Below are positions 6,151 to 12,283 of a stretch of 12,283 nucleotides of DNA, one piece after another. Made by a program: the position numbers and the translations under genes. Origin of the DNA: DASPXY01 sp038227745 (GTDB lineage Bacteria; Planctomycetota; Planctomycetia; Gemmatales; Gemmataceae). The stretch is from assembly GCA_038227745.1 (NCBI GenBank), contig JBBRPS010000260.1, positions 1 through 12,283 of the forward strand, read 5' to 3'. The notes under the pieces are model-generated. The model ran no database searches and was not told the DNA's origin. It saw only the letters and a list, made by a program, of their open reading frames with translations. The stretch's first letter is position 1, and each line of letters opens with the position of its first letter.

Positions 6151-8016
6151 TCAGGGATTTTTGCCCCACAGCGCCTCCGCGACCCACTCCAGATCCTCAA
6201 CCTGGACCTGCTGCGCCTCGCGCGGCAGGCTCGCGCCCGCGGACACCAAAGCGTTGTGGACCAGCAGGCGCAGCACGCTCGCCAGTGGGGCGCTGGTCTT
6301 CTGCGACAGCGCGCGGCCTACCAGCCGGTGATTGCGGTTCAGCAGCACCTCGTTCACCGCGGCCGGCCCGGACTCGAAGTGCGCGTCGATGAGGCGATGG
6401 AAGCCCGTCGGGATCGTGCCCTGCTTCTTCAGGTCCTCGAAGGTGCGGTGCAATTCGGCGCGCTCGTTGAGGAACGCGATCACCGGCTGCCCGCCGCGGA
6501 ATGAGGCGCACAGCACCCGCGCCCCCGTCGCGGCGAAGAACTCTTGCCAGACCGGCGGTGCCTCCTCCAGATCGCTCACACCGAGGATCGCGGAGAACCC
6601 CGGCGACCCCGGGCTGGCCATGCGCAGGTCGGCAGGGGTGCCGTTCGCGTTGGCGTCCGCGGTCAGCGCCGCCAGCAGCGATTCCTCGAAGCTCCGCAGC
6701 GCGTGGACGCACGGCACGTCCAGGCCGGCGAACAGCGCGTTGATCCAGCGCTCCTGGCGGCGGTCCGTGTTGTACCACACGACGTGCTCGGCGTCCGCCT
6801 CGACCAGCGGGTCGGCGGGACTCTGTTCCAGGATCTCCTCGAAGGTGAGGGGGCCTTTCGAGGTCGGCAGGCGGTAGGTCCTGTGCAGCAGCGCCCGCAG
6901 GCGCGGCTCGTCCAGGGCGGCGCCGGCGAGGGTGTAGCGGTGCCAGGCCGTGATCGCTTCGAGGCGCGCCGGCGACTCCTCGGCGAGGCGCTCGAAGTGC
7001 TCGTACAGGCGCTCCTCCAGTACCTCGCGGACGCGCTCGAAGGCGGCGTCGCGTACCAGGTCCTCGCGGCTGGCGGTCGGGGCGCAGCCGTTCAGCTCCA
7101 GCACGCCGCGCAGGAACGACGCCCACGGCGGCAGCAGGCCCTGGATGCGGCGCGAGATCACCATGCGCCGCACCGTGACCGTGACCACCGGCTCGCCCGT
7201 GAAGCCCGGCGTTCGCTGCGGCGTGACGTAGAGGGCGCCCGCGATCGACGCCGGTGTCTCCAGGCGCAGCGGGACCACGTCGAGCGGCGTCTCGTTGAAA
7301 TACTCCTCCAGCGCCAGCTCGATGGCCTCGCGGTCGGGCGTCGCGTCGAACCAGGCGACGTTGATGACGTTGGCGCGGGCCTTGTTGCCGTTGAGGAAGA
7401 TGGGGATGGGCAGGAAGTCCGCGTACTCCTTGACCGCGGCGTCGAGCGGTTCGGGCTTCTCGGCGAGGTGGTGGTATTCCTGCTTCAGGTGCAGAGTGAC
7501 GGCCGTCCCCGGCTCGGCGCGGGCGCAGGGGCCGATCTCGATGTCGGTGCCGGCGCCCGCCTCCCAGCGGACGCCCTCGGCCGCGTCGAGCCGGCGGCTC
7601 TCGACGACGACGCGGTCGGCGAGCATGAAGGCGCTGAACAGGCCGATGCCGAACTGCCCGATCAGGCCCTCGCCATCGGCGGCGACCTCGGGGGCGAGGT
7701 TGACGAGCTGCCCCTTCTTGAGCAGGCCGGTCACGCCGATGCCGAGCGTGCTGAGGTACTTTTCCGCTTCCGCGACGGTCAGGCCGATGCCGTCGTCGCG
7801 GAAGCGCAGCGTGTGGGCGGCGGCGTCCTGTTCGAGGTCAATGCGGCCCTGGTAGGAGAGTTCTTTCTTGCGGCGGCGCAGGACGGCGTCGTGGGCGTTC
7901 TGGATCAGCTCGCGGATGGGCGTGTCGCTGCGGCTGTAAAGCGACGTGCCCATGATGTCGATGATGCCGGCGATATCGACCTGGAAGCCGATCCGCCGCG
8001 GTCCCGCTGCCGTCAC
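6151..8016 (-). CDS. HSP90 (HtpG-like) family ATPase/chaperone
   Basis: This is a 621-residue protein starting at GTG 8016, chosen because AGGAGAGG lies just upstream. The N-terminal GHKL ATPase fold is clear: RELIQNAHDA (E36, N40) matches the HSP90 catalytic Glu and Mg-binding Asn, FRDDGIGL (D75) is the G1 box, and LIGQFGIGLFSAF (119-131) is the lid/G2 region. In the middle domain FLRGVLELNGCAPTASRED (R317) corresponds to the conserved HSP90 arginine that contacts the ATP gamma-phosphate. The length is close to E. coli HtpG (about 624), but the C-terminal third is divergent and no MEEVD-like tail is present. It should be a cytoplasmic ATP-driven chaperone. It lies directly upstream of the large TPR gene and downstream of the rhodanese/channel gene. 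Alternative: a paralogous HSP90-like ATPase with specialised clients rather than the housekeeping htpG. The stop is TGA. Confidence 0.9.
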   Translation of the reverse strand: MTAAGPRRIGFQVDIAGIIDIMGTSLYSRSDTPIRELIQNAHDAVLRRRKKELSYQGRIDLEQDAAAHTLRFRDDGIGLTVAEAEKYLSTLGIGVTGLLKKGQLVNLAPEVAADGEGLIGQFGIGLFSAFMLADRVVVESRRLDAAEGVRWEAGAGTDIEIGPCARAEPGTAVTLHLKQEYHHLAEKPEPLDAAVKEYADFLPIPIFLNGNKARANVINVAWFDATPDREAIELALEEYFNETPLDVVPLRLETPASIAGALYVTPQRTPGFTGEPVVTVTVRRMVISRRIQGLLPPWASFLRGVLELNGCAPTASREDLVRDAAFERVREVLEERLYEHFERLAEESPARLEAITAWHRYTLAGAALDEPRLRALLHRTYRLPTSKGPLTFEEILEQSPADPLVEADAEHVVWYNTDRRQERWINALFAGLDVPCVHALRSFEESLLAALTADANANGTPADLRMASPGSPGFSAILGVSDLEEAPPVWQEFFAATGARVLCASFRGGQPVIAFLNERAELHRTFEDLKKQGTIPTGFHRLIDAHFESGPAAVNEVLLNRNHRLVGRALSQKTSAPLASVLRLLVHNALVSAGASLPREAQQVQVEDLEWVAEALWGKNP

Positions 8017-8021
8017 GGCTG

Positions 8022-8029
8022 CCTCTCCT
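8022..8029 (-). promoter_or_regulatory. ribosome-binding site deciding the GTG start of the HSP90-family gene
   Basis: On the minus strand AGGAGAGG ends five bases before GTG 8016. No ATG in a similar position offers a comparable site, and the protein begins with family-typical sequence soon after. Confidence 0.65.
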
Positions 8030-8094
8030 GGGTGCTGGCCCGTGCAAGGTGTCCCTCATCCCGACACGCGGCGGGCTGTGTGGCAAAGAAGCTC

Positions 8095-8124
8095 AGTCTA
8101 CTGGCCGCAGCGCGGCCGGGTCAA
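8095..8124 (-). promoter_or_regulatory. sigma70-like promoter of the HSP90-family gene with an inverted repeat in the spacer
   Basis: On the minus strand TTGACC (8124-8119, five of six matches to the -35 consensus) is followed after 18 bases by TAGACT (8100-8095, four of six to the -10). The start of transcription would be near 8088, giving an untranslated leader of about 70 nt. The spacer contains GGCCGC and GCGGCC (8103-8108 and 8112-8117) as a 6-bp inverted repeat with a 3-nt gap, which could be an operator. No CIRCE (HrcA) element was seen. Confidence 0.4.
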
Positions 8125-8145
8125 GGAGATGCGGGGGAAATGGGC

Positions 8146-8211
8146 CCCAAGCCCACCCGCCGCGCCGGGTGGGTCCTTGAAAGCCCACCCGGCGCGGCGG
8201 GTGGGCTTGGG
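8146..8211. repeat. palindromic repeat family A, double unit with perfect 28-bp arms
   Basis: Arm 8146-8173 (CCCAAGCCCACCCGCCGCGC...) is the exact reverse complement of 8184-8211, with a 10-nt loop (8174-8183). Each arm contains a smaller 8-bp hairpin of its own (CCCACCCG/CGGGTGGG). The arm sequence recurs as a single unit at 3360-3387 with 25 of 28 identities. It ends 7 nt after the stop of the rhodanese/channel gene. The rest of the gap from 8017 to 8218 holds the HSP90-family promoter and ribosome-binding site. Confidence 0.9.
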
Positions 8212-8218
8212 AGGGACC

Positions 8219-9451
8219 TCACCCTTGCCACGCGCCCAGGCGGCGGGCCAGCTCGTTGATGTGGTCCATCCGGCCCTTCAACTCCGGCGCATACTGCCGC
8301 GGGACGCACTCCCCGCAGATCTGCCCCGCCAGCACCGTGATCGAGCCGACCGATTTCTTCAGGATCCCCGACGCGCCGCGCGCGATCGGACAGCCGTCCA
8401 GCACGTCGCTCAGTGCCTTGAGGCTCGCGGCGAGGTGTACGAGCAGCACCTCCAGGACCGACTCCTCCGGGGACCGCTGCGGGCGGTAGAGCAGGTCATG
8501 GACCGTGCGCAATTCCCCCTCGAACACCATCGCCGTACTCTCCACCCGACCGAGTGTCTGCTCGGGACTCAGCGTCTGGCGCACGCACTCGCCGGAAAGG
8601 GACTGCAGGTCGGACAGCACTCGGTGCAGGTTGCTGCGGACGCGGCCGAGCCGGTCCTCGAACGCGATGAGGTGGATCTCCTCGACGAGCTGCTCCTGCC
8701 GCCGCGACACCAGCTTCGAGATCACGCAGCCGACGAGCAGCAGGCCCATCACGCTCTCGACGGCGGCCAGCAGCCGCGCCGGCCCGACCGGGGCCACGTC
8801 GCCGTAACCGACCGATGTGGCGGTGATACAGCTGAAGTACAGCGATGTCAGCAGGCCTTCCAGGTTGGCCTCCACCGGCGCCGCGCTCATGACCAGGCTG
8901 GGCCGCCACCACAGGCCGAGCAACCAGTACGCCACGCCGCAGCCGAGGACGATGCCCAGCCATACGGCGAGCAGTCGGCCGAGGGGCAGGTTCGCGACGG
9001 CGTCGAGCAGGCGCACCGGCCGCCCGTCGCCCTTGCGGGCCGTGGGGCGGAGAGGGGTTTTCCCCGAGGGCCCCTCCGGTGCCGGCGGGCCGTCGCGGTC
9101 GGGGCCGTCCACCGGCCCGCCGTGTTCGACCCAGTCGGCGATGCCGCCCGCGTAGTGGCGGACGTTGCCGTAGCCCAGCTCGCGCAGCAGGCCGACCGCC
9201 TGCTCGCCGAGCGGTCAGGTGAAGTTGCCGCAGTAGACGGCGATCTCCTGCTCCAGGTCCGGCAGCACCGCGCGCGCCCGCGCCGGGATCTCCGCCACGG
9301 GCAGGTTGACCGAGCCGGCGATGCGCTGCTCGGCGAAAGCCACGGCCGGCAGGACGTTCACCACCTTGAGCATCGGGTCGTGGAGGCGGCGCAGGATTTC
9401 CTCGCGAGAGATTTCCGGCACGGCCGAGACTTGCGGCAGAGGGATCTGCAT
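8219..9451 (-). CDS. rhodanese domain/K+ channel fusion interrupted by one in-frame TGA (candidate selenoprotein)
   Basis: Read through the TGA at 9217-9215 this is a 410-residue protein from ATG 9451 (MQIPLPQVSAVPEISREEIL). Residues 1 to about 112 are a single rhodanese domain: KVVNVLPAVAF, AGSVNLPVAEIP, active-site loop YCGNFT (C74), TGA at codon 79, then PLGEQAVGLLRELGYGNVR and HYAGGIADW. Next come a Pro-rich linker, TM1 (about 159-180), the pore with filter TSVGYGD (about 212-218), TM2 (about 226-248) and a cytoplasmic helical tail of about 160 residues. The channel part is a two-TM K+ channel. The conventional reading is two pieces: a 78-residue truncated rhodanese, and a channel from GTG 9112, which has no ribosome-binding site. 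The frame is shared and the domain is complete only with readthrough. Alternatives are a nonsense mutation or a sequencing error. A longer start at 9562 is possible but lacks homologous sequence. The final stop is TGA. Confidence 0.75.
9177..9214 (-). promoter_or_regulatory. SECIS-like hairpin directly after the in-frame TGA
   Basis: On the minus-strand transcript, 10 nt after the UGA, AGCAGGC pairs with GCCUGCU (7 bp) around the loop GGUCG (9197-9193). An outer GCUCG/CGAGC stem (5 bp) continues below a 3x3 internal loop. The loop starts 17 nt after the UGA; in E. coli fdhF, from memory, the GGUC loop starts about 18 nt after. GC-rich coding sequence makes chance hairpins common, so this remains a candidate. 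Confidence 0.5.
9215..9217 (-). other. in-frame TGA, candidate selenocysteine codon (codon 79)
   Basis: Its position is five residues after the catalytic Cys of the rhodanese loop (YCGNFT-TGA-PLGE). As I recall, rhodanese domains of this type often carry Cys here (YCxNxTCPxS). TGA differs from TGC or TGT by one base. The following base is C, a context known to favour readthrough. Three other genes in the window end in ordinary TGA or use TGG for Trp, so a general code change is unlikely. Confidence 0.5.
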
Positions 9452-9491
9452 CGGATACGCCCGTGAAGGACAGGGGACCGAGATCAACGCC

Positions 9492-9519
9492 TGTATATCG
9501 AGCCCGCTGCGGAGAGCAA
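9492..9519 (-). promoter_or_regulatory. weak candidate promoter of the rhodanese/channel gene
   Basis: On the minus strand TTGCTC (9519-9514) and TATACA (9497-9492) are separated by 16 bases, with a start of transcription predicted around 9485, about 35 nt before ATG 9451. Each box matches the consensus only in part. The region 9452-9606 is the divergent gap between this gene and the cytochrome gene; nothing else clear was seen in it. Confidence 0.25.
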
Positions 9520-9596
9520 GGCGGACAGGGCGGCGGGAATAAAGCGCCGTGCGGCGGCTCATACGCTGGGGGACTCTCTCTCCCGCTTCCTCTGCC

Positions 9597-9601
9597 GGAG
9601 A
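9597..9601 (+). promoter_or_regulatory. ribosome-binding site of the cytochrome/TPR gene
   Basis: GGAGA lies five bases before ATG 9607 and fits a start that gives an immediate signal peptide. It argues against the longer open frame reaching back to 9463. Confidence 0.6.
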
Positions 9602-9606
9602 CCGAC

Positions 9607-12093
9607 ATGAACCGTCGCGCCTGCACCCTCCTGGCCCTCCTGGTTCTGCCGGCCGCGGCGGGCGCCGGCGAGGCGGACAAACAGGCCCTGGCCCGCAAGG
9701 CGCACGCCATCCTCGAGGCCAACTGCCACCGCTGCCACGGCCGGGACGGGGCCAACGAGGGCGGTTTCAACTACGTCCTCGACGCCGCACGGCTGGCCGC
9801 CCGCCGCAAGCTCATCCCCGGCGATCCCACGAAGTCGCGCCTCCTCCGGCGCATCACCGACCCCGACGACCCCATGCCGCCCGCGGAGGAGAAAGTTCGG
9901 CCGAGCAAGGACGACGTCGCGATCCTGCGCCGCTGGATCGAGGCCGGTGCCCCGCCCTTCCAGCCGAACACCGGCCCGCGCGCCGCCATCACGCCCGCCG
10001 CGGTGAGCGAGCGGATCCGCGCCGACCTCGCGACCGTCGGCGAGCGCGACCGTCGGTTCACGCGCTACTTCACCCTCACGCACCTGTACAATGCCGGCCT
10101 GTCGGACGACGAGCTGCAGAGCTACCGCCACGGCCTATCGAAGCTCGTCAACAGCCTGTCCTGGGGCAGCCGCATCGTCGTGCCGCGGGCGGTCGACCCG
10201 GCGCGCACCGTCTTCCGCATCGACCTGCGCGACTACCAGTGGAACGAGAAGGTGTGGCAGGCCATCCTGGCCGTCCACCCCTACGGCATCCACCACGCCG
10301 CCGACGCCGCGAAGGCCTGCCGGGACGCGACGCAGTGCGAACAGCCGCACGTCCGCGCCGACTGGTTCGTGGCCGCCGCCGCGCGCCCTCCTCTCTACCA
10401 CGACATCCTCCAGCTGCCCGCGAGCGAGCGCGAGCTGGAGAGGCTGCTGCGCGTGGACGTAGTGGAGGACCTGCGGCAGGAGAAGGTGGTGCGGGCCGGC
10501 TTCAACAGTTCCGGCGTGTCGCGCAACAACCGCCTGATCGAGCGGCATGAATCCGGCGGCGTCGTCTACTGGAAGAGTTACGACTTCGCGGGCAACGTCG
10601 GCCGGCAGAACCTGTTCGCGCACCCGCTCGGGCCGGGCGACGACGAGCGCTCCTTCCACCACGACGGCGGCGAGATCATCTTCACGCTGCCGAACGGCCT
10701 GCAGGCGTTCATGCTCGCCGATGGCCGCGGCAATCGCATCGACAAGGGACCGCTCGCCATCGTCAGCGACCCGAAGCGGCCCGACCGCGCCGTGGCGAAC
10801 GGCGTCTCGTGCATGTCGTGCCACGCCCGCGGCCTGATCGACAAGCACGACCAGGTCCGCGATCACGTCCTGAAGAACCCCGGCGCCTTCGCCGGCACCA
10901 CGCGCGACACGATCCTGGCGTTCTACCCGCCGCGCGAGCGCTTCTCGGCCCTGGTCCGTGAGGACACGCGCCGCTTCAAGGAGGCGGTGGCGAAGACAGG
11001 GGCGCCGCTCAGCGCCTCCGAGCCGGTCGTGGCGCTGACGCTGCGCTTCGAGTCGGAATTGGACCTGCCGCTGGCCGCCGCCGAGGCCGGCGTGGCGCCC
11101 GCGGAGTTGCTCAAGGCGCTGGAGCGGTCGGCGCGCCTGGCGCGGCAGCTCGGCTCGCTGCGCGTGGAGGGCGGCACCGTCCAGCGCCAGGCGTTCGTCA
11201 CCACGTTCCCCGAACTGGTCCGCGCCCTGAAACTCGGCACGTTCCTGCGCCCGCGGAACAGCCCCGCGGCGAAGGCCCTCGCCCTCGGCGACGCACTGCT
11301 GGAAAAGGGCGACCTGGTTGGTGCGCTGAAGGCGTACAACACGGCGGTCGTGTACGACCCGGACAACCCGCTGGCCTACCTCGCCCGCGGCGGCGCCCAC
11401 CGGCACAAGGGCGAGCTGGACCGCGCCGTCGCGGACTTCACCGAGGCGGTCCGGCTGGAGCCGGAGCTGCCCGCGGGCTACCACCACCGCGCCGCCGCCC
11501 ACCACGACCGCGGCGACCTGACCCGGGCCATCGCCGATTACGACGTCGTGCTGCGCCTCGACCCGAAGGACGCCGTGGCCCACAACAACCGCGGCCTGGC
11601 ATACCTGGACAAGGGCGATCTCAAGAACGCCGTCGGGGACTTCACCGAGGCGCTGCGGCTCGACCCAGAGCACAAGGTCGCGCACAACAACCGCGGGCTG
11701 GCGCACGCCCGCGCCGGCGACCACGACCGGGCGATCGCCGACTATACCGAGGCGCTGCGCCTGGACCGCGAGTACGCCGCGGCGTACCGCAACCGCGGCG
11801 CCGCCCACCTGGCGAAGGGCGCTTACGACCGGGCGATCCGCAATTGCGGCGAGGCGCTGCGCCTCAACTCGCGCTCGGCGGTCGCATACAACAACCGCGG
11901 CCTGGCGTACTACTGCAAGCGCGACCACGACCGGGCGGTCGCCGACTTCACGGAGGCGATCCGCCTCGACGGCAAGTTCGCGCGGGCATACTTCAACCGC
12001 GCCACCGCCCACCGCGAGCTGGGCAACGCCGAGTCGGCGGCGGCGGACCGGGCGACGGCGGTGCGGCTCGACCCTGCGCTTGGCATGGAGTAA
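9607..12093 (+). CDS. exported diheme c-type cytochrome (planctomycete type) with eight C-terminal TPRs
   Basis: This is an 828-residue protein starting at ATG 9607. Residues 1-21 form a signal peptide (MNRRACTLLALLVLPAAAGA). A planctomycete cytochrome c domain (PSCyt1-like) follows, with haem motif CHRCH at 40-44, GDPTKSRLLRRITDPDDPMP, and a helix ending RRWIEAGAP. A long central region of about 115-400 has no recognised family, but leads to a second haem motif CMSCH at 402-406, so two covalent haems are likely. Residues 555-826 are eight consecutive TPRs of exactly 34 residues each, with textbook positions (AYNNRGLAY...A..D...AIRLD). The protein should sit in the periplasm, with the TPRs as a docking platform. 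It is transcribed divergently from the rhodanese/channel gene. The stop is TAA two codons after the last repeat. Redox partner and substrate are unknown. Confidence 0.9.
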   Translation: MNRRACTLLALLVLPAAAGAGEADKQALARKAHAILEANCHRCHGRDGANEGGFNYVLDAARLAARRKLIPGDPTKSRLLRRITDPDDPMPPAEEKVRPSKDDVAILRRWIEAGAPPFQPNTGPRAAITPAAVSERIRADLATVGERDRRFTRYFTLTHLYNAGLSDDELQSYRHGLSKLVNSLSWGSRIVVPRAVDPARTVFRIDLRDYQWNEKVWQAILAVHPYGIHHAADAAKACRDATQCEQPHVRADWFVAAAARPPLYHDILQLPASERELERLLRVDVVEDLRQEKVVRAGFNSSGVSRNNRLIERHESGGVVYWKSYDFAGNVGRQNLFAHPLGPGDDERSFHHDGGEIIFTLPNGLQAFMLADGRGNRIDKGPLAIVSDPKRPDRAVANGVSCMSCHARGLIDKHDQVRDHVLKNPGAFAGTTRDTILAFYPPRERFSALVREDTRRFKEAVAKTGAPLSASEPVVALTLRFESELDLPLAAAEAGVAPAELLKALERSARLARQLGSLRVEGGTVQRQAFVTTFPELVRALKLGTFLRPRNSPAAKALALGDALLEKGDLVGALKAYNTAVVYDPDNPLAYLARGGAHRHKGELDRAVADFTEAVRLEPELPAGYHHRAAAHHDRGDLTRAIADYDVVLRLDPKDAVAHNNRGLAYLDKGDLKNAVGDFTEALRLDPEHKVAHNNRGLAHARAGDHDRAIADYTEALRLDREYAAAYRNRGAAHLAKGAYDRAIRNCGEALRLNSRSAVAYNNRGLAYYCKRDHDRAVADFTEAIRLDGKFARAYFNRATAHRELGNAESAAADRATAVRLDPALGME
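11269..12084 (+). repeat. eight tandem 102-bp TPR-coding repeats
   Basis: Eight in-phase units of 34 codons each run without insertion or deletion. Units 4, 5 and 7 share NNRGLA, and units 2, 4 and 7 share ADFTEA or GDFTEA. The regular register indicates expansion by unit duplication. Confidence 0.85.
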
Positions 12094-12233
12094 GCGGGGG
12101 CGCCGTTGCCGTTTCCGTTTGGCGCAAGGAATAATCGGCGCCGTTCGGGCTCCCTGTTCTGCGGGCAGCACAGTCAAATCTCGCTCGTTTAGAGCGGTTT
12201 GCGTTCGGGTGTAGCGGAGAGTCGCTTTGGAGT

Positions 12234-12268
12234 GCGGCGCTTGGCGCCGCTTTGGCTCTTTCTTTCCT
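12234..12268 (+). terminator. possible terminator downstream of the cytochrome/TPR gene
   Basis: GCGGCGC (12234-12240) pairs with GCGCCGC (12244-12250) around a TTG loop, followed by a pyrimidine-rich tract with several T-runs (TTTGGCTCTTTCTTTCC). It lies about 140 nt after the stop codon. The stretch between (12094-12233) shows no gene. Confidence 0.45.
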
Positions 12269-12283
12269 TCGTCCCAGGCCGCG

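Noticed and set aside
6151..6210. MEEVD-like TPR-docking tail at the C-terminus of the HSP90-family protein
   Set aside because: The protein ends WVAEALWGKNP, which does not resemble the eukaryotic docking tail.
1732..8211. Palindromes read as a CRISPR or IS end structure
   Set aside because: No regularly spaced direct repeats, no transposase frame and no matching terminal repeats flanking a gene were seen.
9215..9217. General reassignment of TGA to Trp as the reason for the in-frame TGA
   Set aside because: DUF1501, the HSP90-family gene and the channel end in TGA, and Trp codons in the window are TGG.
10135..12177. 680-codon open frame on the minus strand opposite the cytochrome/TPR gene
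   Set aside because: The plus-strand gene has a signal peptide, haem motifs and TPRs. The antisense frame gives a Val/Arg/Ala-rich sequence with no domain and is an effect of high GC at third positions.

Overview
The window is GC-rich and looks like planctomycete DNA, most like the Gemmataceae. The clues are a DUF1501 Tat-exported protein, a planctomycete-type c-haem domain fused to TPRs, a PknB-type kinase fused to a sulfatase-modifying-factor domain, and several different intergenic palindromes. The lineage call is inferred from gene content only. No rRNA, tRNA, CRISPR array, transposase or phage gene was seen.

Layout: (1) 1-1517, plus strand: the 3' part of a membrane Ser/Thr kinase with a C-terminal FGE-like domain. 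(2) 1518-1873: a gene-poor stretch with a GC hairpin, an AT-rich island, a 98-bp decayed fragment of a second DUF1501 gene and two adjoining palindromes. (3) 9451 down to 1874, minus strand: four genes in a row, namely a rhodanese/K+ channel gene with an in-frame TGA, an HSP90-family ATPase, an 888-residue TPR protein and a DUF1501 protein. (4) 9607-12093, plus strand and divergent from block 3: an exported diheme cytochrome/TPR protein, followed by a short tail with a possible terminator.

The most striking point is the rhodanese/channel gene. A TGA at 9217-9215 interrupts the rhodanese active-site loop exactly where related proteins, as I recall them, carry a second cysteine (YCxxxxC). The same frame continues through the rest of the rhodanese domain into a TVGYGD-type K+ channel. 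About 17 nt after the TGA the mRNA can form a 7-bp stem capped by a GGUCG loop, which closely resembles a bacterial SECIS element. This is either a candidate selenocysteine rhodanese/K+ channel fusion or a single-base nonsense mutation (or sequencing error) in that fusion. The window alone cannot decide.

Two other points merit attention. An HSP90-family ATPase sits directly upstream of a large TPR protein on the same strand, suggesting a chaperone and partner pair. Also, all four minus-strand genes are followed only 6-8 nt after the stop codon by a strong palindrome drawn from at least three sequence families. This suggests that mobile palindromic repeats serve as, or settle at, transcript 3' ends.
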